Shown: positions 26,179 through 35,603 of the stretch, piece after piece
How the letters are laid out: every line of letters begins with the position of its first letter
How positions within the stretch are numbered: the stretch's first letter is position 1
Assembly (NCBI RefSeq): GCF_003148775.1
Contig: NZ_QGGW01000001.1
Location: forward strand, 558,001 to 622,000
DNA: 64,000 nucleotides
Origin: Roseicyclus mahoneyensis
GTDB taxonomy: Bacteria > Pseudomonadota > Alphaproteobacteria > Rhodobacterales > Rhodobacteraceae
Direction: 5' to 3'
Notes under the pieces: model-generated
Databases searched by the model: none
Told to the model about the DNA's origin: nothing
The model's input: the letters and a program-made list of their open reading frames with translations, nothing else
Made by a program: the position numbers and the translations under genes

Positions 26179-28095
26179 ATGAGTTTCCATTCGGTCGCCA
26201 CAGCGATCGCGATCAGTGTCATGGTCGCGCTCCTGCCCGGACAGGGGTTTTCCCAAGGCGCCGACGACTGGACCCGCTGGGGCTTTGCCACCCGCTGTAT
26301 CGCGACGGCGGAAGGGACCGAATTGTCCATCATTGCGCGTGGTGGGGTGGCGGGGTTCGACTGCACATACATCACCCTCGATCCCACATCCGGCGAGCCT
26401 GTCACCCTCATCGTTCCAAGGGTGACACGCGACGCGATTGCAGATGTCGCGCAGATGGCCGGGCGCTGGTATTTCAACGGCGGCCTGACCCATGCCCCCG
26501 CGCTGCGCCGCGCGGGCGATCCCGGGTTGACGCAGCAGATCGCCATGTCCACCGCACTGGGTGGCTTACCCGATGTGCGGATCGGCCCGCTCGACGATGT
26601 GATCGAGGATGTCGTCGCCTTTCTCATCATGATCGACCCTGCCCCTGTCACAGACGACGGACACGGGCGCGAATCCGCGGTGCTTGGGTTCTATTCGCCC
26701 GCCCTGAAGGCGCTGGTCGTCGACATGGGCTTTGTGCGCGACGCGGACGGGGCGGTCGGGGCAGTGCCCGATGCAGCCTATGATACAATCGCACATGAAT
26801 TGTTCCACGCCATAAGCGCCGGCTCGCCTGTCGCCAGCACGCCCGCCGCCTTCGTGGAGGAGGGGCTCGCCGAGGCCTTGGGAAACCTGTTCGCGGAGGA
26901 TGTTCTTGGCTTCGCGGCCGTGCCGTCGCGATGGTCGACGCGACTTGACACACACCGCTACAGTCGGGCGCCGTTGATGTCGGTCGAGGATACTGACCCC
27001 TACGACACGGCGGCCTTCTGGCGCTACGTCATTCAAGATGTTCACGGTCGGCGGTTTGGCCCGATCAACGATCTTCTCGCGGGGGGGTATGACCTCAATT
27101 CCGGCACGGGCGGGGCAGCGGGCGTGGACGCTTGGTTGCGGGCGTCGACGGGGGACGGGCTTTTCGTGCATTGGCGCCGCTTCGTGGGGCGCCTGTCGGG
27201 GTCGGTCACCGGGACGCCGATGATCGATCAACAGGTCGGCTGCACCCAGCCTGTATTCACGCCCGATCCCGACGAACCCGATCGCCGGTTCGCCTATGAG
27301 CATCCCGGCGGTGCCGATACCGCCTACATGCTCGACTGCCTGCGCCTGCAACTGCCCGCGCCGGGGTTCGAGCGCACCATGTGGGTCGAGGGGCTGGACG
27401 GAAATCCCTACGGGGAAGCTGTCGAAATCTTCATGAACGGGTTCGAAATCCGGAACCAGTTCTTCGACATTCCGCCGGGGGAAGCGCAGCGCGAGTTGGT
27501 CGTGATGCCCAACGACACCAGCGACCCGGTCGAGCCTGTATCGATCGACAGGCCCGGTTTCAGGATCGTGGTCGAGGCGCCGACGCGCGGCTGCATGGGC
27601 GCGAACGATCTGGCCGATATTCCTGCGGATCTGGCCGACAGGCTGCGCGCGCGGTCAGGCATGTGGGGCAATCTGGCCGTGACCGAAGGCGAGAACATGA
27701 TCGGTGCCGAATGTTTCGACAATGGCATCTTCGTCAACGACAGCGCGGCGCCGCCGCATGAATTCACCTATGAGCGAGGCGCCTTGGTGGATCGGTTCCA
27801 TCGCCTGATCCCCCAACCGGACGTGGCCGAACACACCGCCCTGCAGGGTCATGCCGAAACCTGTGGTCCGCGGATGGTCGAGAATGACGGCACGATCCGC
27901 CGCGCGGAGGATTGGGTGAACGACACCGCCGGGCCGACGGATTACTTCCTTGTCGAGGATCGCGCCAGCGGCGCCTGCATCGGTGTTGCCTACATGACCG
28001 ATGAGCGCATCGTGATCGGCCTGCAACCGCTGTTCACGACGGCCGGGCTGGAATTCTGGGAAGGTCTGCTTTACGTCCGCTCGGGCGCGCGCTGA
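26179..28095 (+). CDS. exported protein with HExxH metallopeptidase-like motif
   Basis: The 638-residue product has a signal peptide (about 1-25, ending GFSQ). The segment YDTIAHELFHAIS contains HELFH at 206-210, followed 17 residues later by FVEEGLAEALG. The spacing and the glutamates are what gluzincin zinc peptidases use as third ligand (MA clan style). Four or more cysteines in the C-terminal half (GCTQP, LDCLRL, RGCMGAND, AECFDNG, ETCGPRM) suggest disulfides, fitting a periplasmic or secreted protein. I cannot place it in a named family, and proteolytic activity is inference. metA follows after 30 bases. Confidence 0.7.
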   Translation: MSFHSVATAIAISVMVALLPGQGFSQGADDWTRWGFATRCIATAEGTELSIIARGGVAGFDCTYITLDPTSGEPVTLIVPRVTRDAIADVAQMAGRWYFNGGLTHAPALRRAGDPGLTQQIAMSTALGGLPDVRIGPLDDVIEDVVAFLIMIDPAPVTDDGHGRESAVLGFYSPALKALVVDMGFVRDADGAVGAVPDAAYDTIAHELFHAISAGSPVASTPAAFVEEGLAEALGNLFAEDVLGFAAVPSRWSTRLDTHRYSRAPLMSVEDTDPYDTAAFWRYVIQDVHGRRFGPINDLLAGGYDLNSGTGGAAGVDAWLRASTGDGLFVHWRRFVGRLSGSVTGTPMIDQQVGCTQPVFTPDPDEPDRRFAYEHPGGADTAYMLDCLRLQLPAPGFERTMWVEGLDGNPYGEAVEIFMNGFEIRNQFFDIPPGEAQRELVVMPNDTSDPVEPVSIDRPGFRIVVEAPTRGCMGANDLADIPADLADRLRARSGMWGNLAVTEGENMIGAECFDNGIFVNDSAAPPHEFTYERGALVDRFHRLIPQPDVAEHTALQGHAETCGPRMVENDGTIRRAEDWVNDTAGPTDYFLVEDRASGACIGVAYMTDERIVIGLQPLFTTAGLEFWEGLLYVRSGAR

Positions 28096-28125
28096 GCACG
28101 CCCAAACCCGGACCAAAGACCGCCC

Positions 28126-29070
28126 ATGCCGATCAAGCTGCCCTCCTCCCTGCCCGCCTTTTCCATCCTCAAACGCGAGGGTGTCCAGGTCATGGGTGCC
28201 GAGATGGCCGACCGGCAGGACATCCGGCCGCTGCGCATCGGATTGCTGAACCTGATGCCGAAAAAGATCCAGACCGAGACGCAATTCGCCCGGCTGATCG
28301 GCGCCTCGCCCTTGCAGGTGGAACTGTCGCTGATCCGCATGACGGACCACGAGACGCGCAACACCGCCGCCGAGCATATGGAGGCGTTCTACCGCCCCTT
28401 CGCCGAGGTCGCCGCCACGGGCGAGAAGTTCGACGGTCTCATCATCACCGGCGCGCCGATCGAGCATCTGCCGTTTGAGGCCGTGACTTATTGGGACGAG
28501 CTGCAACAGGTCTTCGATTGGACCCAAACCCATGTCCATTCGACCTTCGGCGTCTGCTGGGGGGGCATGGCGATGATCAACCATTTCCATGGCGTCGAAA
28601 AGCATATGCTGACCGCCAAGGCATTCGGCTGTTTCCGCCACAGGGTTCTGCAGCCCGCTTCGCCCTATCTGCGCGGGTTCTCGGATGATTTCATCATCCC
28701 AGTAAGCCGCTGGACCGAGATGAAACAGCCCGAGATCGACGCCGTGCCGGGGCTGATGACGCTTCTGGCCTCCGATCAGGTCGGCCCCTGTCTGGTCGAG
28801 GATCAAGATCATCGGGCGCTCTACATATTCAATCATTTTGAATATGACAGCGACACGCTGAAACAGGAATACGACCGCGACGTGGACGCAGGCACCGCGA
28901 TCAACGTGCCCGTGAACTATTACCCGGGCGATGACCCAGCCCGCGCGCCGCTCAATCGCTGGCGTAGCCATGCCCATCTGCTCTACGGCAACTGGGTGGC
29001 AGAGGTCTATCAGACCACGCCCTTCGTCATGGCCGAGATCGGGCAACGTTCGACCGACTGGCGGACATGA
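28126..29070 (+). CDS. metA: homoserine O-acetyltransferase (MetA family)
   Basis: The 314-residue protein starts [20 protein letters not shown] and has the MetA triad: Cys144 in [11 protein letters not shown], plus His237 and Glu239 in FNHFEYD. Residue 113 in [12 protein letters not shown] is Glu, the position (111 in E. coli numbering) where Glu favours acetyl-CoA and Gly favours succinyl-CoA. Acetylation is therefore predicted despite the MetA fold. The product O-acetylhomoserine feeds methionine synthesis. No SAM-II-like leader fits in the 30-base gap upstream. The stop overlaps the next gene by four bases. Confidence 0.93.
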   Translation: MPIKLPSSLPAFSILKREGVQVMGAEMADRQDIRPLRIGLLNLMPKKIQTETQFARLIGASPLQVELSLIRMTDHETRNTAAEHMEAFYRPFAEVAATGEKFDGLIITGAPIEHLPFEAVTYWDELQQVFDWTQTHVHSTFGVCWGGMAMINHFHGVEKHMLTAKAFGCFRHRVLQPASPYLRGFSDDFIIPVSRWTEMKQPEIDAVPGLMTLLASDQVGPCLVEDQDHRALYIFNHFEYDSDTLKQEYDRDVDAGTAINVPVNYYPGDDPARAPLNRWRSHAHLLYGNWVAEVYQTTPFVMAEIGQRSTDWRT

Positions 29071-30014
29071 AAGTCCTCTTGATCCTTGTCGGGATTGTGG
29101 CGGTCTTCTGGGGCGTGACCCTGTGGAAGGCGGCGCGCCACGAGGCGCGCGCGCAGGCAGACTATCCGCCGCTGGGGCAGTTCGTGACGGTGGGTGGCGC
29201 GCGGCTGCACCTGTTGCAGGTGGGCCAAGGCCCCGACATCGTGCTGATCCATGGTGCCAGCGGCAACATGCGCGATTTCACCATGGATCTGGTGGGGCGC
29301 CTGTCGGACCGCTACCGGGTCACCGTGGTGGACCGGCCCGGCCTTGGCCATTCCGACCGGCTCGACCGCGACGGGGCGACGATCTTCGAACAGGCCGACG
29401 TGTTGGTGGCTGCGGTTGCGCAACTTGGTGTCGAGCGGCCTCTGGTGCTGGGCCATTCCTATGGCGGCGCGGTCGCGCTGGCCTGGGCCACGCGACACCC
29501 GGAGGCGACGGCGGGTCTGATCTTGCTCGCCGCCGCCTCGAACCCGTGGGAGGGGCCGCTGTCGACCTACTACCGCGTGCTGTCGCACCCGCTGGGGCAG
29601 GCTTTGGCCGTGCCGATCCTGACGGCCTGGGTGCCCGACCATGTGGTGACCGACACCATCGCCAGTGTTTTCGCCCCGCAACCGACGCCCGAGGGCTACG
29701 ACCAGTACATTGGCGCAGGCTTGACGCTGCAACGCCGCGCGCTGCGGGAAAACGCGCTTCAACGCGCGGGCGTTTTGGCCGAGGTGCGGCAGATGGTGCC
29801 CGATTACGCGGCCCTCGACCTGCCGGTGGAGATCTTGCACGGCGATGCCGATACGACCGTCTGGGCCTCCATCCATTCCGAGCCGCTGGCACGCCAGATC
29901 GCGGCGGCCAACCTTGTGGTGATGGCGGGCGTCGGCCATTCGCCGCATTTCGCCGAGCCTGAAACGGTCGTGGCCGCCATCGACCGCGCCGCCGCGCGCG
30001 CCGGATTGAACTGA
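29067..30014 (+). CDS. alpha/beta hydrolase with N-terminal membrane anchor
   Basis: The 315-residue protein has a hydrophobic N-terminus ([20 protein letters not shown]) and an alpha/beta-hydrolase fold: [15 protein letters not shown] oxyanion strand, [12 protein letters not shown], nucleophile elbow [18 protein letters not shown] for the acid and [11 protein letters not shown] for the catalytic His. Its ATG overlaps the metA stop (ATGA). Substrate cannot be read from sequence. Coupling to metA hints at methionine-related or ester metabolism but may only reflect genome compaction. Confidence 0.9.
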   Translation: MKVLLILVGIVAVFWGVTLWKAARHEARAQADYPPLGQFVTVGGARLHLLQVGQGPDIVLIHGASGNMRDFTMDLVGRLSDRYRVTVVDRPGLGHSDRLDRDGATIFEQADVLVAAVAQLGVERPLVLGHSYGGAVALAWATRHPEATAGLILLAAASNPWEGPLSTYYRVLSHPLGQALAVPILTAWVPDHVVTDTIASVFAPQPTPEGYDQYIGAGLTLQRRALRENALQRAGVLAEVRQMVPDYAALDLPVEILHGDADTTVWASIHSEPLARQIAAANLVVMAGVGHSPHFAEPETVVAAIDRAAARAGLN

Positions 30015-30071
30015 GGGGGGCAACCCCCTAATGTCAAAGCGCATAACATATCGAGCAAAGGCAGGCCGCGC

Positions 30072-30962
30072 ATGAGCGTTCCCTTCGTCGGAGACATCAC
30101 GGATTTCTACCAGAACCACGCGCCCAGAGATGTGCACGCGGCGATCCGCGATGCCAAGAAGGACAGCGTGCTCAGCCCCTCCTTTCCCTACCGTCACCGG
30201 ATGGACAAGGACGCGTACGAAGATCAGCTGGCGCGGTTGCAGATCGAACTGGTGAAATACCACGCCTGGGTGCGTGACACTGGCCAGCGCGTCGCGGTCG
30301 TGTTCGAAGGGCGCGACGCCGCCGGCAAGGGCGGCGCCATCGCGCGGGTGCGCCAGAACCTGAACCCCCGCGTGGCGGGCGTCGTGGCCTTGTCCAAACC
30401 CACCGACCGCGAGGCCGCCCAATGGTATTTCCAGCGCTACATCCACCACCTGCCCGCGAACGGCGATATCCGTCTGTATGACCGGTCCTGGTACAACCGC
30501 GGCGTGGTCGAACATGTCTTTGGCTTCTGCACCCCCGAGCAAAGGCAGGTCTTCTTTCGCCAGCTTCCCGATTTCGAGCGGATGCTGGTCGATGACGGTA
30601 TCCGGCTTACCAAGATCTGGCTCAACGTGGGCCGCGCGGAACAATTGCGCCGGTTCCTCGACCGCGAGGGCGATCCCCTGAAGCAATGGAAGCTGTCGTG
30701 GATCGACGTCGAGGGGCTGAAACGCTGGGAGGCCTATTCCGATGCCATCTCGGAGACCCTGACGCTGGGCCATACCAGCCACGCGCCCTGGACGGTGATC
30801 CGGTCCGACGACAAGCGCCGCGCGCGGCTGGCGGTGATCCGGGCGATGCTGTGCGACGTGGCCTATGACGGAAAGGACGACAGCGTGGTGGGCCGCCCCG
30901 ATCCGATGATCTGCGGCGGACCCGAGATGTGGACGGATCATTCCAGCCCTCAGGCTGACTGA
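30072..30962 (+). CDS. ppk2: polyphosphate kinase 2
   Basis: The 296-residue cytoplasmic enzyme has the PPK2 Walker [13 protein letters not shown] (79-90) and the Walker B/lid region [18 protein letters not shown] (136-153). [20 protein letters not shown] and [20 protein letters not shown] are also diagnostic. PPK2 enzymes phosphorylate nucleoside mono- or diphosphates with polyphosphate, or run the reverse reaction. The single-domain length fits class I, which acts on diphosphates. A TetR-family gene begins five bases after the stop. Confidence 0.95.
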   Translation: MSVPFVGDITDFYQNHAPRDVHAAIRDAKKDSVLSPSFPYRHRMDKDAYEDQLARLQIELVKYHAWVRDTGQRVAVVFEGRDAAGKGGAIARVRQNLNPRVAGVVALSKPTDREAAQWYFQRYIHHLPANGDIRLYDRSWYNRGVVEHVFGFCTPEQRQVFFRQLPDFERMLVDDGIRLTKIWLNVGRAEQLRRFLDREGDPLKQWKLSWIDVEGLKRWEAYSDAISETLTLGHTSHAPWTVIRSDDKRRARLAVIRAMLCDVAYDGKDDSVVGRPDPMICGGPEMWTDHSSPQAD

Positions 30963-30966
30963 ACGG

Positions 30967-31584
30967 ATGACCAAACGCGGCTATCATCACGGCAACCTCA
31001 GACAGGCCCTTGTCGACGCGGCCCTGCACCTGATCGAGGACAAGGGGCCGACCGGCTTTACCCTGTCGGAGGCCGCCAAGACCGCAGGCGTCACCCCTGC
31101 CGCCGTCTACCGCCATTTCGAGGGGCGCGAGCAGCTGATCGCGGAATGCGCGCTGCAGGGCCATGAGATCTTTGCCGATCTGATGGAGCATGCCTTTGCC
31201 AAGGGGCAGCCTTCGGCGCTGGCGGCTTTTGAGGCGACCGGGCGGGCCTATCTGGCCTTTGCCCGCCGCTTTCCGGGGCATTATATGGCGATGTTCGAAA
31301 GCGGCACGGCCGTGAACGCGACCCCTGAACTGGCTGCTGCCGCTGGGCGGTCGCGCGCGGTGCTGGAACGCGCGGCGGAGGCGCTGTCGGAACATATACC
31401 GCCTGACAAACGTCCGCCGCCCGCGATGTTCTCGGCCCATATCTGGGCGATGAGCCACGGGGTGGTGGAACTGTTCGCGCGCGGTCGACCCGGCGCGCAA
31501 TCGCCCTTTCCGCCCGAGGATCTGCTGGAGGCGGGGATCGGGATCTACCTGCGCGGGCTTGGATTGATCCGGCCCGACAGTTAG
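30967..31584 (+). CDS. TetR-family transcriptional regulator
   Basis: The 205-residue protein has the TetR N-terminal DNA-binding domain (GYHHGNLRQALVDAALHLIE and LSEAAKTAGVTPAAVYRHFE) and a C-terminal WHG-type ligand domain (AYLAFARRFPGHYMAMFESG). It lies five bases downstream of ppk2 and could report on the same condition. Its targets are unknown, and no operator-like palindrome stands out immediately upstream because the genes abut. Confidence 0.92.
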   Translation: MTKRGYHHGNLRQALVDAALHLIEDKGPTGFTLSEAAKTAGVTPAAVYRHFEGREQLIAECALQGHEIFADLMEHAFAKGQPSALAAFEATGRAYLAFARRFPGHYMAMFESGTAVNATPELAAAAGRSRAVLERAAEALSEHIPPDKRPPPAMFSAHIWAMSHGVVELFARGRPGAQSPFPPEDLLEAGIGIYLRGLGLIRPDS

Positions 31585-31640
31585 GGGGCGCTGCCCCCGT
31601 CGCCTGCGGCGCCTCCCCCGGGATATTTATGAAACAAAGA
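31583..31640 (+). repeat. GGGGGC..GCCCCC intergenic repeat element, copy 2
   Basis: The element starts at the TetR stop codon: GGGGGCGCTGCCCCC hairpin, a GTCGCCTGCGGCGC stem, then CCCCCGGGATATTTATGAAACA. It matches the order and most bases of the 11044-11109 copy, and again sits directly after a stop codon, here between convergent genes. It may act as a bidirectional terminator. Confidence 0.7.
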
Positions 31641-31645
31641 AGCGG

Positions 31646-33217
31646 TCAGCGGCTCCGGAAGAGGCCGCCGAGCACGCCCCGCACGATGGCGCGGCCGGAT
31701 TGCGTGCCAAGCTGACGGGCGAAGCTTTTGGCGAAGGCCTCTCCCACGCTGTCCGAGCGCGACGAGGAGGAGGAGGACCGGGCGCGCGATGCGGGCGTGG
31801 CCGGGGCGCTCATGACGCGGGTTCCGCTGTAGCGGCGCGCGGAGGTGAATTCGCGGGCGGGCTCCGGTGCTTGGGCCGTCATCGCCTGTTCGGCCTCTGC
31901 GGCCTCGCGCGCGGCTTGGGCGGCGCGGGCCTGCAAGATCTCGAAGGCGCTCTCGCGGTCGATCACGGCGTCATACTTGCCCGCCAGCGGCGACAGGCCG
32001 ATGAGCGCAGCGCGTGTCGCATCGGCGATCGGGCCCAGATGGCTGGAGGGCGGGCGGATCAAGGTGCGTTCCGCCATGCCCGGAATGCCCTTGGCCTCGA
32101 GCATGGAGGTGACGGCCTCGCCGGTGCCGACCTCGCGGATGGCGGTCTCGATATCAAGCCGAGGGTTGTCCCTGTAGTTGCGCGCGGCCTGTTTCAGATC
32201 GGTGCGGTCCTTGGCGGTATAGGCGCGCAGCGCGTGCTGGACGCGGTTGCCCAGTTGGCCGAGGATGGTTTCGGGCACGTCCGAGGGGTTTTGCGTGACG
32301 AAATAGACCCCCACCCCCTTGGACCGGATAAGGCGGGCGACCTGTTCGACCTTGTCGACCAGTGCCTTGGGGGCATCGTCAAACAGCAGATGCGCCTCGT
32401 CGAAGAAGAACACGAGCTTGGGCTTGTCGGGATCGCCCACCTCGGGCAATTCCTCGAAGAGTTCCGACAAGAGCCACAGCAAGAAGGTCGCGTAAAGCCG
32501 GGGCGAGCCCATCAGCTTGTCGGCGGCAAGGATGTTGATGCGGCCCGCGCCGGTGGCATCGGTCAAGAAGAGATCGGCGAGATCCAGCGCTGGCTCGCCA
32601 AAGAGCCGGTCGGCGCCTTGCCCCTCCAGCACCAGAAGCCGCCGCTGGATCGCCCCTATGGAGGCCGGTGCGATATTGCCGTAGCGCAGGCCCAGATCGG
32701 CGCGCGCCTGTCCCACGAAGGTCAGCAGCGCCTGCAGATCCTTGAGATCGAGCAGCGCCATCCCCTCTTCGTCCGCGACGCGGAAGGCGATGTTGAGAAC
32801 GCCTTCCTGCGCCTCGCTCAGATCAAGCAGACGCGACAGCAAAAGCGGACCCATCTCGCTGACGGTGGTGCGCACCGGGTGGCCCTTTTGGCCAAACAGG
32901 TCCCAGAAGGTCACCGGACAGGCGCGGTAGCCGAAATCACTGAGCCCGATGGTGGCCGCGCGCGCGGTGAAGGCGCCATGCAGCTTGCCCGTCTCGCTTC
33001 CCGCCTGCGCAAGGCCCGCCAGATCGCCCTTCACATCCGACAAGAACACCGGAACACCGGCTGCGGAAAACCCTTCGGCCAAAATCTGCAGCGTCACCGT
33101 CTTTCCGGTCCCGGTGGCGCCCGCGATCAGGCCATGGCGGTTGGCATATTTCAGAAGCATGTGCTGGGCGGTGCCATAGTCTTCGCCGCCGCCGCCGATG
33201 AAAATGCCGGTGTCCAT
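31646..33217 (-). CDS. HerA-like P-loop ATPase (DUF853 family)
   Basis: The 523-residue protein belongs to the HerA/FtsK-type ATPases annotated as DUF853. Walker A is GATGTGKT at 33-40 within [20 protein letters not shown], and Walker B is [35 protein letters not shown] and [20 protein letters not shown] follow. The C-terminal tail is low in complexity (Ala, Glu, Ser, Arg). The cellular role is not established; no NurA-like nuclease is adjacent. GGAGGCGG precedes the ATG at 33217. Confidence 0.9.
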   Translation of the reverse strand: MDTGIFIGGGGEDYGTAQHMLLKYANRHGLIAGATGTGKTVTLQILAEGFSAAGVPVFLSDVKGDLAGLAQAGSETGKLHGAFTARAATIGLSDFGYRACPVTFWDLFGQKGHPVRTTVSEMGPLLLSRLLDLSEAQEGVLNIAFRVADEEGMALLDLKDLQALLTFVGQARADLGLRYGNIAPASIGAIQRRLLVLEGQGADRLFGEPALDLADLFLTDATGAGRINILAADKLMGSPRLYATFLLWLLSELFEELPEVGDPDKPKLVFFFDEAHLLFDDAPKALVDKVEQVARLIRSKGVGVYFVTQNPSDVPETILGQLGNRVQHALRAYTAKDRTDLKQAARNYRDNPRLDIETAIREVGTGEAVTSMLEAKGIPGMAERTLIRPPSSHLGPIADATRAALIGLSPLAGKYDAVIDRESAFEILQARAAQAAREAAEAEQAMTAQAPEPAREFTSARRYSGTRVMSAPATPASRARSSSSSSRSDSVGEAFAKSFARQLGTQSGRAIVRGVLGGLFRSR

Positions 33218-33249
33218 GATCCGCCTCCGAAAATGCCTTCGCGGCACAA

Positions 33250-33359
33250 TACAAAATTAACCCTTCTGCGCCAGAGTGAAGAGGTGCCGCGCGCGGGTCG
33301 CGCGGTGCGGACTTCCTCCCTGTCAACTGGCCGCGCCCGGGCTTTGGGCGCGGTTTTTT
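33250..33359 (+). ncRNA. candidate small RNA with anti-Shine-Dalgarno motif
   Basis: The plus strand between the divergently placed HerA-like and IalB genes ends in a strong terminator (33331-33359), yet no ORF precedes it. The stretch holds a GC-rich stem region (about 33282-33311), then single-stranded ACTTCCTCCCTGTCAACT. TTCCTCCCTG could pair with ribosome-binding sites, as CU-rich loops of alphaproteobacterial small RNAs do. A promoter is not obvious; a TACAAAAT stretch near 33250 could be a -10. The 5' end given is therefore a guess. Confidence 0.4.
33331..33359 (+). terminator. Rho-independent terminator without upstream gene
   Basis: CCGCGCCC (33331-33338) pairs with GGGCGCGG (33346-33353) around a 7-base loop and is followed by six T. 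The upstream protein gene on either side is on the minus strand and points away, so this must end a plus-strand non-coding transcript. Confidence 0.85.
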
Positions 33360-33486
33360 CCTGCACCTTCGACCGGTCGAAAAAAGGTCCGCCCCGGCCC
33401 GATTGGATGGTTGACGGATGCGGTGGTCTGACATAGCGTCCCGTCCAGAACGTCGGCCAGTCCGACAGGGAGAAGAAAAAAAATGC

Positions 33487-33521
33487 AAAGGGTCCGGGTT
33501 TTCGGGCCCTTTCGCTTTTTT
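33487..33521 (+). terminator. terminator/attenuator hairpin upstream of ialB-like gene
   Basis: A 10-bp stem runs from AAAGGGTCCG to CGGGCCCTTT (one T-G wobble) with a GGTTTT loop and is followed by CGCTTTTTT. Just before it, AGGGAGAAG and an ATG at about 33483 open a 34-codon frame that runs through the hairpin to a TGA near 33585. The layout resembles a leader peptide with attenuator, or the 3' end of another short RNA. Confidence 0.55.
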
Positions 33522-33655
33522 GGAACGGCGGCCAACCTAGGCCGGCAAAGCCCCGCCAATCCGCCTCGTAACTGTCGATTTTGACCCTGACAGCGCCCGC
33601 GCAGCATGGTAGCGACTGGCGCGACCATATCGACGCCGCGAAAGGATAACCGCGC

Positions 33656-34312
33656 ATGTCAGTTCAGAAATCTGTTCGCATCCCCTTGGTGGCAACGCTT
33701 GTGGCCGGGTTGATCGCACTGCCGATGACAACCCTTGCCCAGACCGAAGCCGCCCCTGTCGAGGATGGCCTTCCGATCGGTCAAGAAGTCCTGCCCGTGG
33801 GTCAGACCTATGTCGCCGAGACGCATGGCGATTGGGAAGTTCGCTGCATCCGGGCCGAGGAAGGCCAGCCCGAACCTTGCCAGCTCTACCAGCTCCTGCT
33901 CGACGAGAATGGCGGTGCGGTGGCCGAGTTCAATGTGTTCGACCTGCCCAACGAGGGCGAGGTCGTTGCCGGCGCGACCATCGTGACGCCGCTCGACACG
34001 CTGCTGACACCGGGCCTGCGCCTGCGGGTGGACACCGGCAACTGGGCCGAGTTTCCCTTTTCCTTCTGCCAGCCCATCGGCTGTTTCGCGCGGCTGGGCC
34101 TGACCGAGTCCAATCTGGCGTCCTTCCGTGCCGGTGGCGCAGCCTTCGTGGCTCTGGTGCCGCTGCCGGCCCCGGATCAGGTCGTTCAGCTGCAAGCCTC
34201 CTTGCGGGGTTTCACCGCCGGGTTCGCGGCACTCGAGGCCCGCAATGAGGCTGCCATCGCGCTCTTCGAACAGCTGCGCGCCGCCGAGGGACAAGCGCCC
34301 GCCGCGGATTGA
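33656..34312 (+). CDS. IalB-family (invasion-associated locus B) exported protein
   Basis: The 218-residue protein has a signal peptide (about 1-29, ending TTLAQ). The IalB core follows: ETHGDWEVRCIRAEEGQPEP with its cysteine, CQLYQLLLDENGGAVAEFNV, and FSFCQPIGCFARLGLT with the conserved Cys pair. Family members are periplasmic or outer-membrane-associated proteins widespread in alphaproteobacteria, linked to erythrocyte invasion in Bartonella but of unknown role in free-living relatives. A hairpin-rich leader of over 400 bases precedes it, and a terminator follows. Confidence 0.9.
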   Translation: MSVQKSVRIPLVATLVAGLIALPMTTLAQTEAAPVEDGLPIGQEVLPVGQTYVAETHGDWEVRCIRAEEGQPEPCQLYQLLLDENGGAVAEFNVFDLPNEGEVVAGATIVTPLDTLLTPGLRLRVDTGNWAEFPFSFCQPIGCFARLGLTESNLASFRAGGAAFVALVPLPAPDQVVQLQASLRGFTAGFAALEARNEAAIALFEQLRAAEGQAPAAD

Positions 34313-34333
34313 TCGGAACAGGTCATCATGACA

Positions 34334-34370
34334 ACGCCCGCCCTGTCACGGGGCGGGCGTTTCGCGTTTC
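34334..34370 (+). terminator. terminator between convergent ialB-like and KAS genes
   Basis: ACGCCCGCCC (34334-34343) pairs perfectly with GGGCGGGCGT (34351-34360), followed by TTCGCGTTTC. It lies 22 bases after the ialB-like stop codon, in the gap to the convergent ketoacyl synthase gene. Confidence 0.75.
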
Positions 34371-34385
34371 GGGGATCGCCGGGGG

Positions 34386-35597
34386 TCAGGGCGCGCGGCG
34401 CAGCGCCAGAACCGCGTTGAACCCGCCAAAGGCGAAAGCGTTCGACAGGCACGCCTCGACCTGCGCCTCGCGCGCCACATTTGGCACGACGTCGAGCGCG
34501 CATTCCGGGTCCGGTTCCTCGTAGCCGATGGTCGGCGCGATGATCCCGTCGCGCAGCGCCATGATGCAGGCCAGCAGTTCCACGGCACCCGTGCCGCCGA
34601 TCAGGTGGCCGTGCATCGACTTGGTCGAGGAAATCATCAGGTTGTCGGCGTGGTGACCGAAGGCATCGGCGACGGCCGCGCATTCCACCTTGTCGTTGGC
34701 CGCCGTGCCGGTGCCATGGGCGTTGATGTAGCACACGTCCGAAGGGTTGAGTTTGGCGTCCCTGAGCGCGCCCGCGATGGTGCGCGCGGCGCCCTGTTTC
34801 GACGGCATCACGATATCTGCGGCATCCGAGGTCATGGCGAAGCCCACCACCTCGGCCAGGATCTGGGCACCACGCTTGCGGGCGTGTTCGTATTCCTCGA
34901 ACACAAAGACCGCCGCACCCTCGCCCTGCACCATGCCGTTGCGGTTGGCGCTGAATGGGCGGCAGGCGTCCTTGGACATGACGCGCAGACCTTCCCAGGC
35001 CTTGATGCCGCCAAAGGACAGCATCGCCTCGGAGCCGCCCGTGACCATGACATCGGCGGCACCGCCCCGGATCAGCTGAAAGGCCAGCCCCATTGCGTGG
35101 TTCGACGAGGCGCAGGCGGTCGCCACGGAAAAGCTGGGCCCCTTGAGGTTCCATTCCATCGAGACATGGGAGGCGGCGGCATTGTTCATCAGCTTGGGCA
35201 CCACGAAGGGATGGACGCGGTTCTTTCCCTCCTCGTAGACGGTGCGGTAATTCTCGTCCCAGGTGTTGACGCCGCCGCCCGCCGTGCCCAGCACAACGCC
35301 CGAGCGCGCCGCCAGCTCGCCCGCAAAGGACAGGCCGCAGCCATCCAGCGCCTGCCGTGCCGCGATCAGGGTGAATTGCGTGAAACGGTCGTAAAGGGCG
35401 ATCTGCTGGCGGTTGAACAGCGCCTCGGGGTCGTATCCCTTGACCTGACCGCCGATCTTGATGCTCAGCCGGTCGACGTCGCGCAGCTCCAGATCGGTGA
35501 TGCCGCAGCGCCCTTCGCGCATCGCCTCAAGCGTTGCGGGCACATCTTGCCCCAGCGCATTGATCGTGCCCTGCCCGGTTATGACGACGCGGCGCAT
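34386..35597 (-). CDS. beta-ketoacyl-ACP synthase (FabF/NodE-like)
   Basis: The 403-residue condensing enzyme has the complete KAS II triad: Cys162 in FSVATACASSNHAMG, His294 in YINAHGTGTAANDKVE and His331 in STKSMHGHLIGGTGAVE. It elongates acyl-ACP with malonyl-ACP. It is last in an apparent lpxD-acp-KAS operon (six-base gap from acp), not in the usual fabD-fabG-acpP-fabF cluster. A dedicated role in making the hydroxy- or long-chain acyl groups of lipid A is the likely reading; that is inference. Confidence 0.9.
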   Translation of the reverse strand: MRRVVITGQGTINALGQDVPATLEAMREGRCGITDLELRDVDRLSIKIGGQVKGYDPEALFNRQQIALYDRFTQFTLIAARQALDGCGLSFAGELAARSGVVLGTAGGGVNTWDENYRTVYEEGKNRVHPFVVPKLMNNAAASHVSMEWNLKGPSFSVATACASSNHAMGLAFQLIRGGAADVMVTGGSEAMLSFGGIKAWEGLRVMSKDACRPFSANRNGMVQGEGAAVFVFEEYEHARKRGAQILAEVVGFAMTSDAADIVMPSKQGAARTIAGALRDAKLNPSDVCYINAHGTGTAANDKVECAAVADAFGHHADNLMISSTKSMHGHLIGGTGAVELLACIMALRDGIIAPTIGYEEPDPECALDVVPNVAREAQVEACLSNAFAFGGFNAVLALRRAP

Positions 35598-35603
35598 CGG
35601 CGC

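Noticed and set aside
28096-28125. Possible SAM-II riboswitch before metA
   Set aside because: Only 30 bases separate the upstream stop from the metA start, too short for the known alphaproteobacterial metA leader, and no pseudoknot elements are seen.
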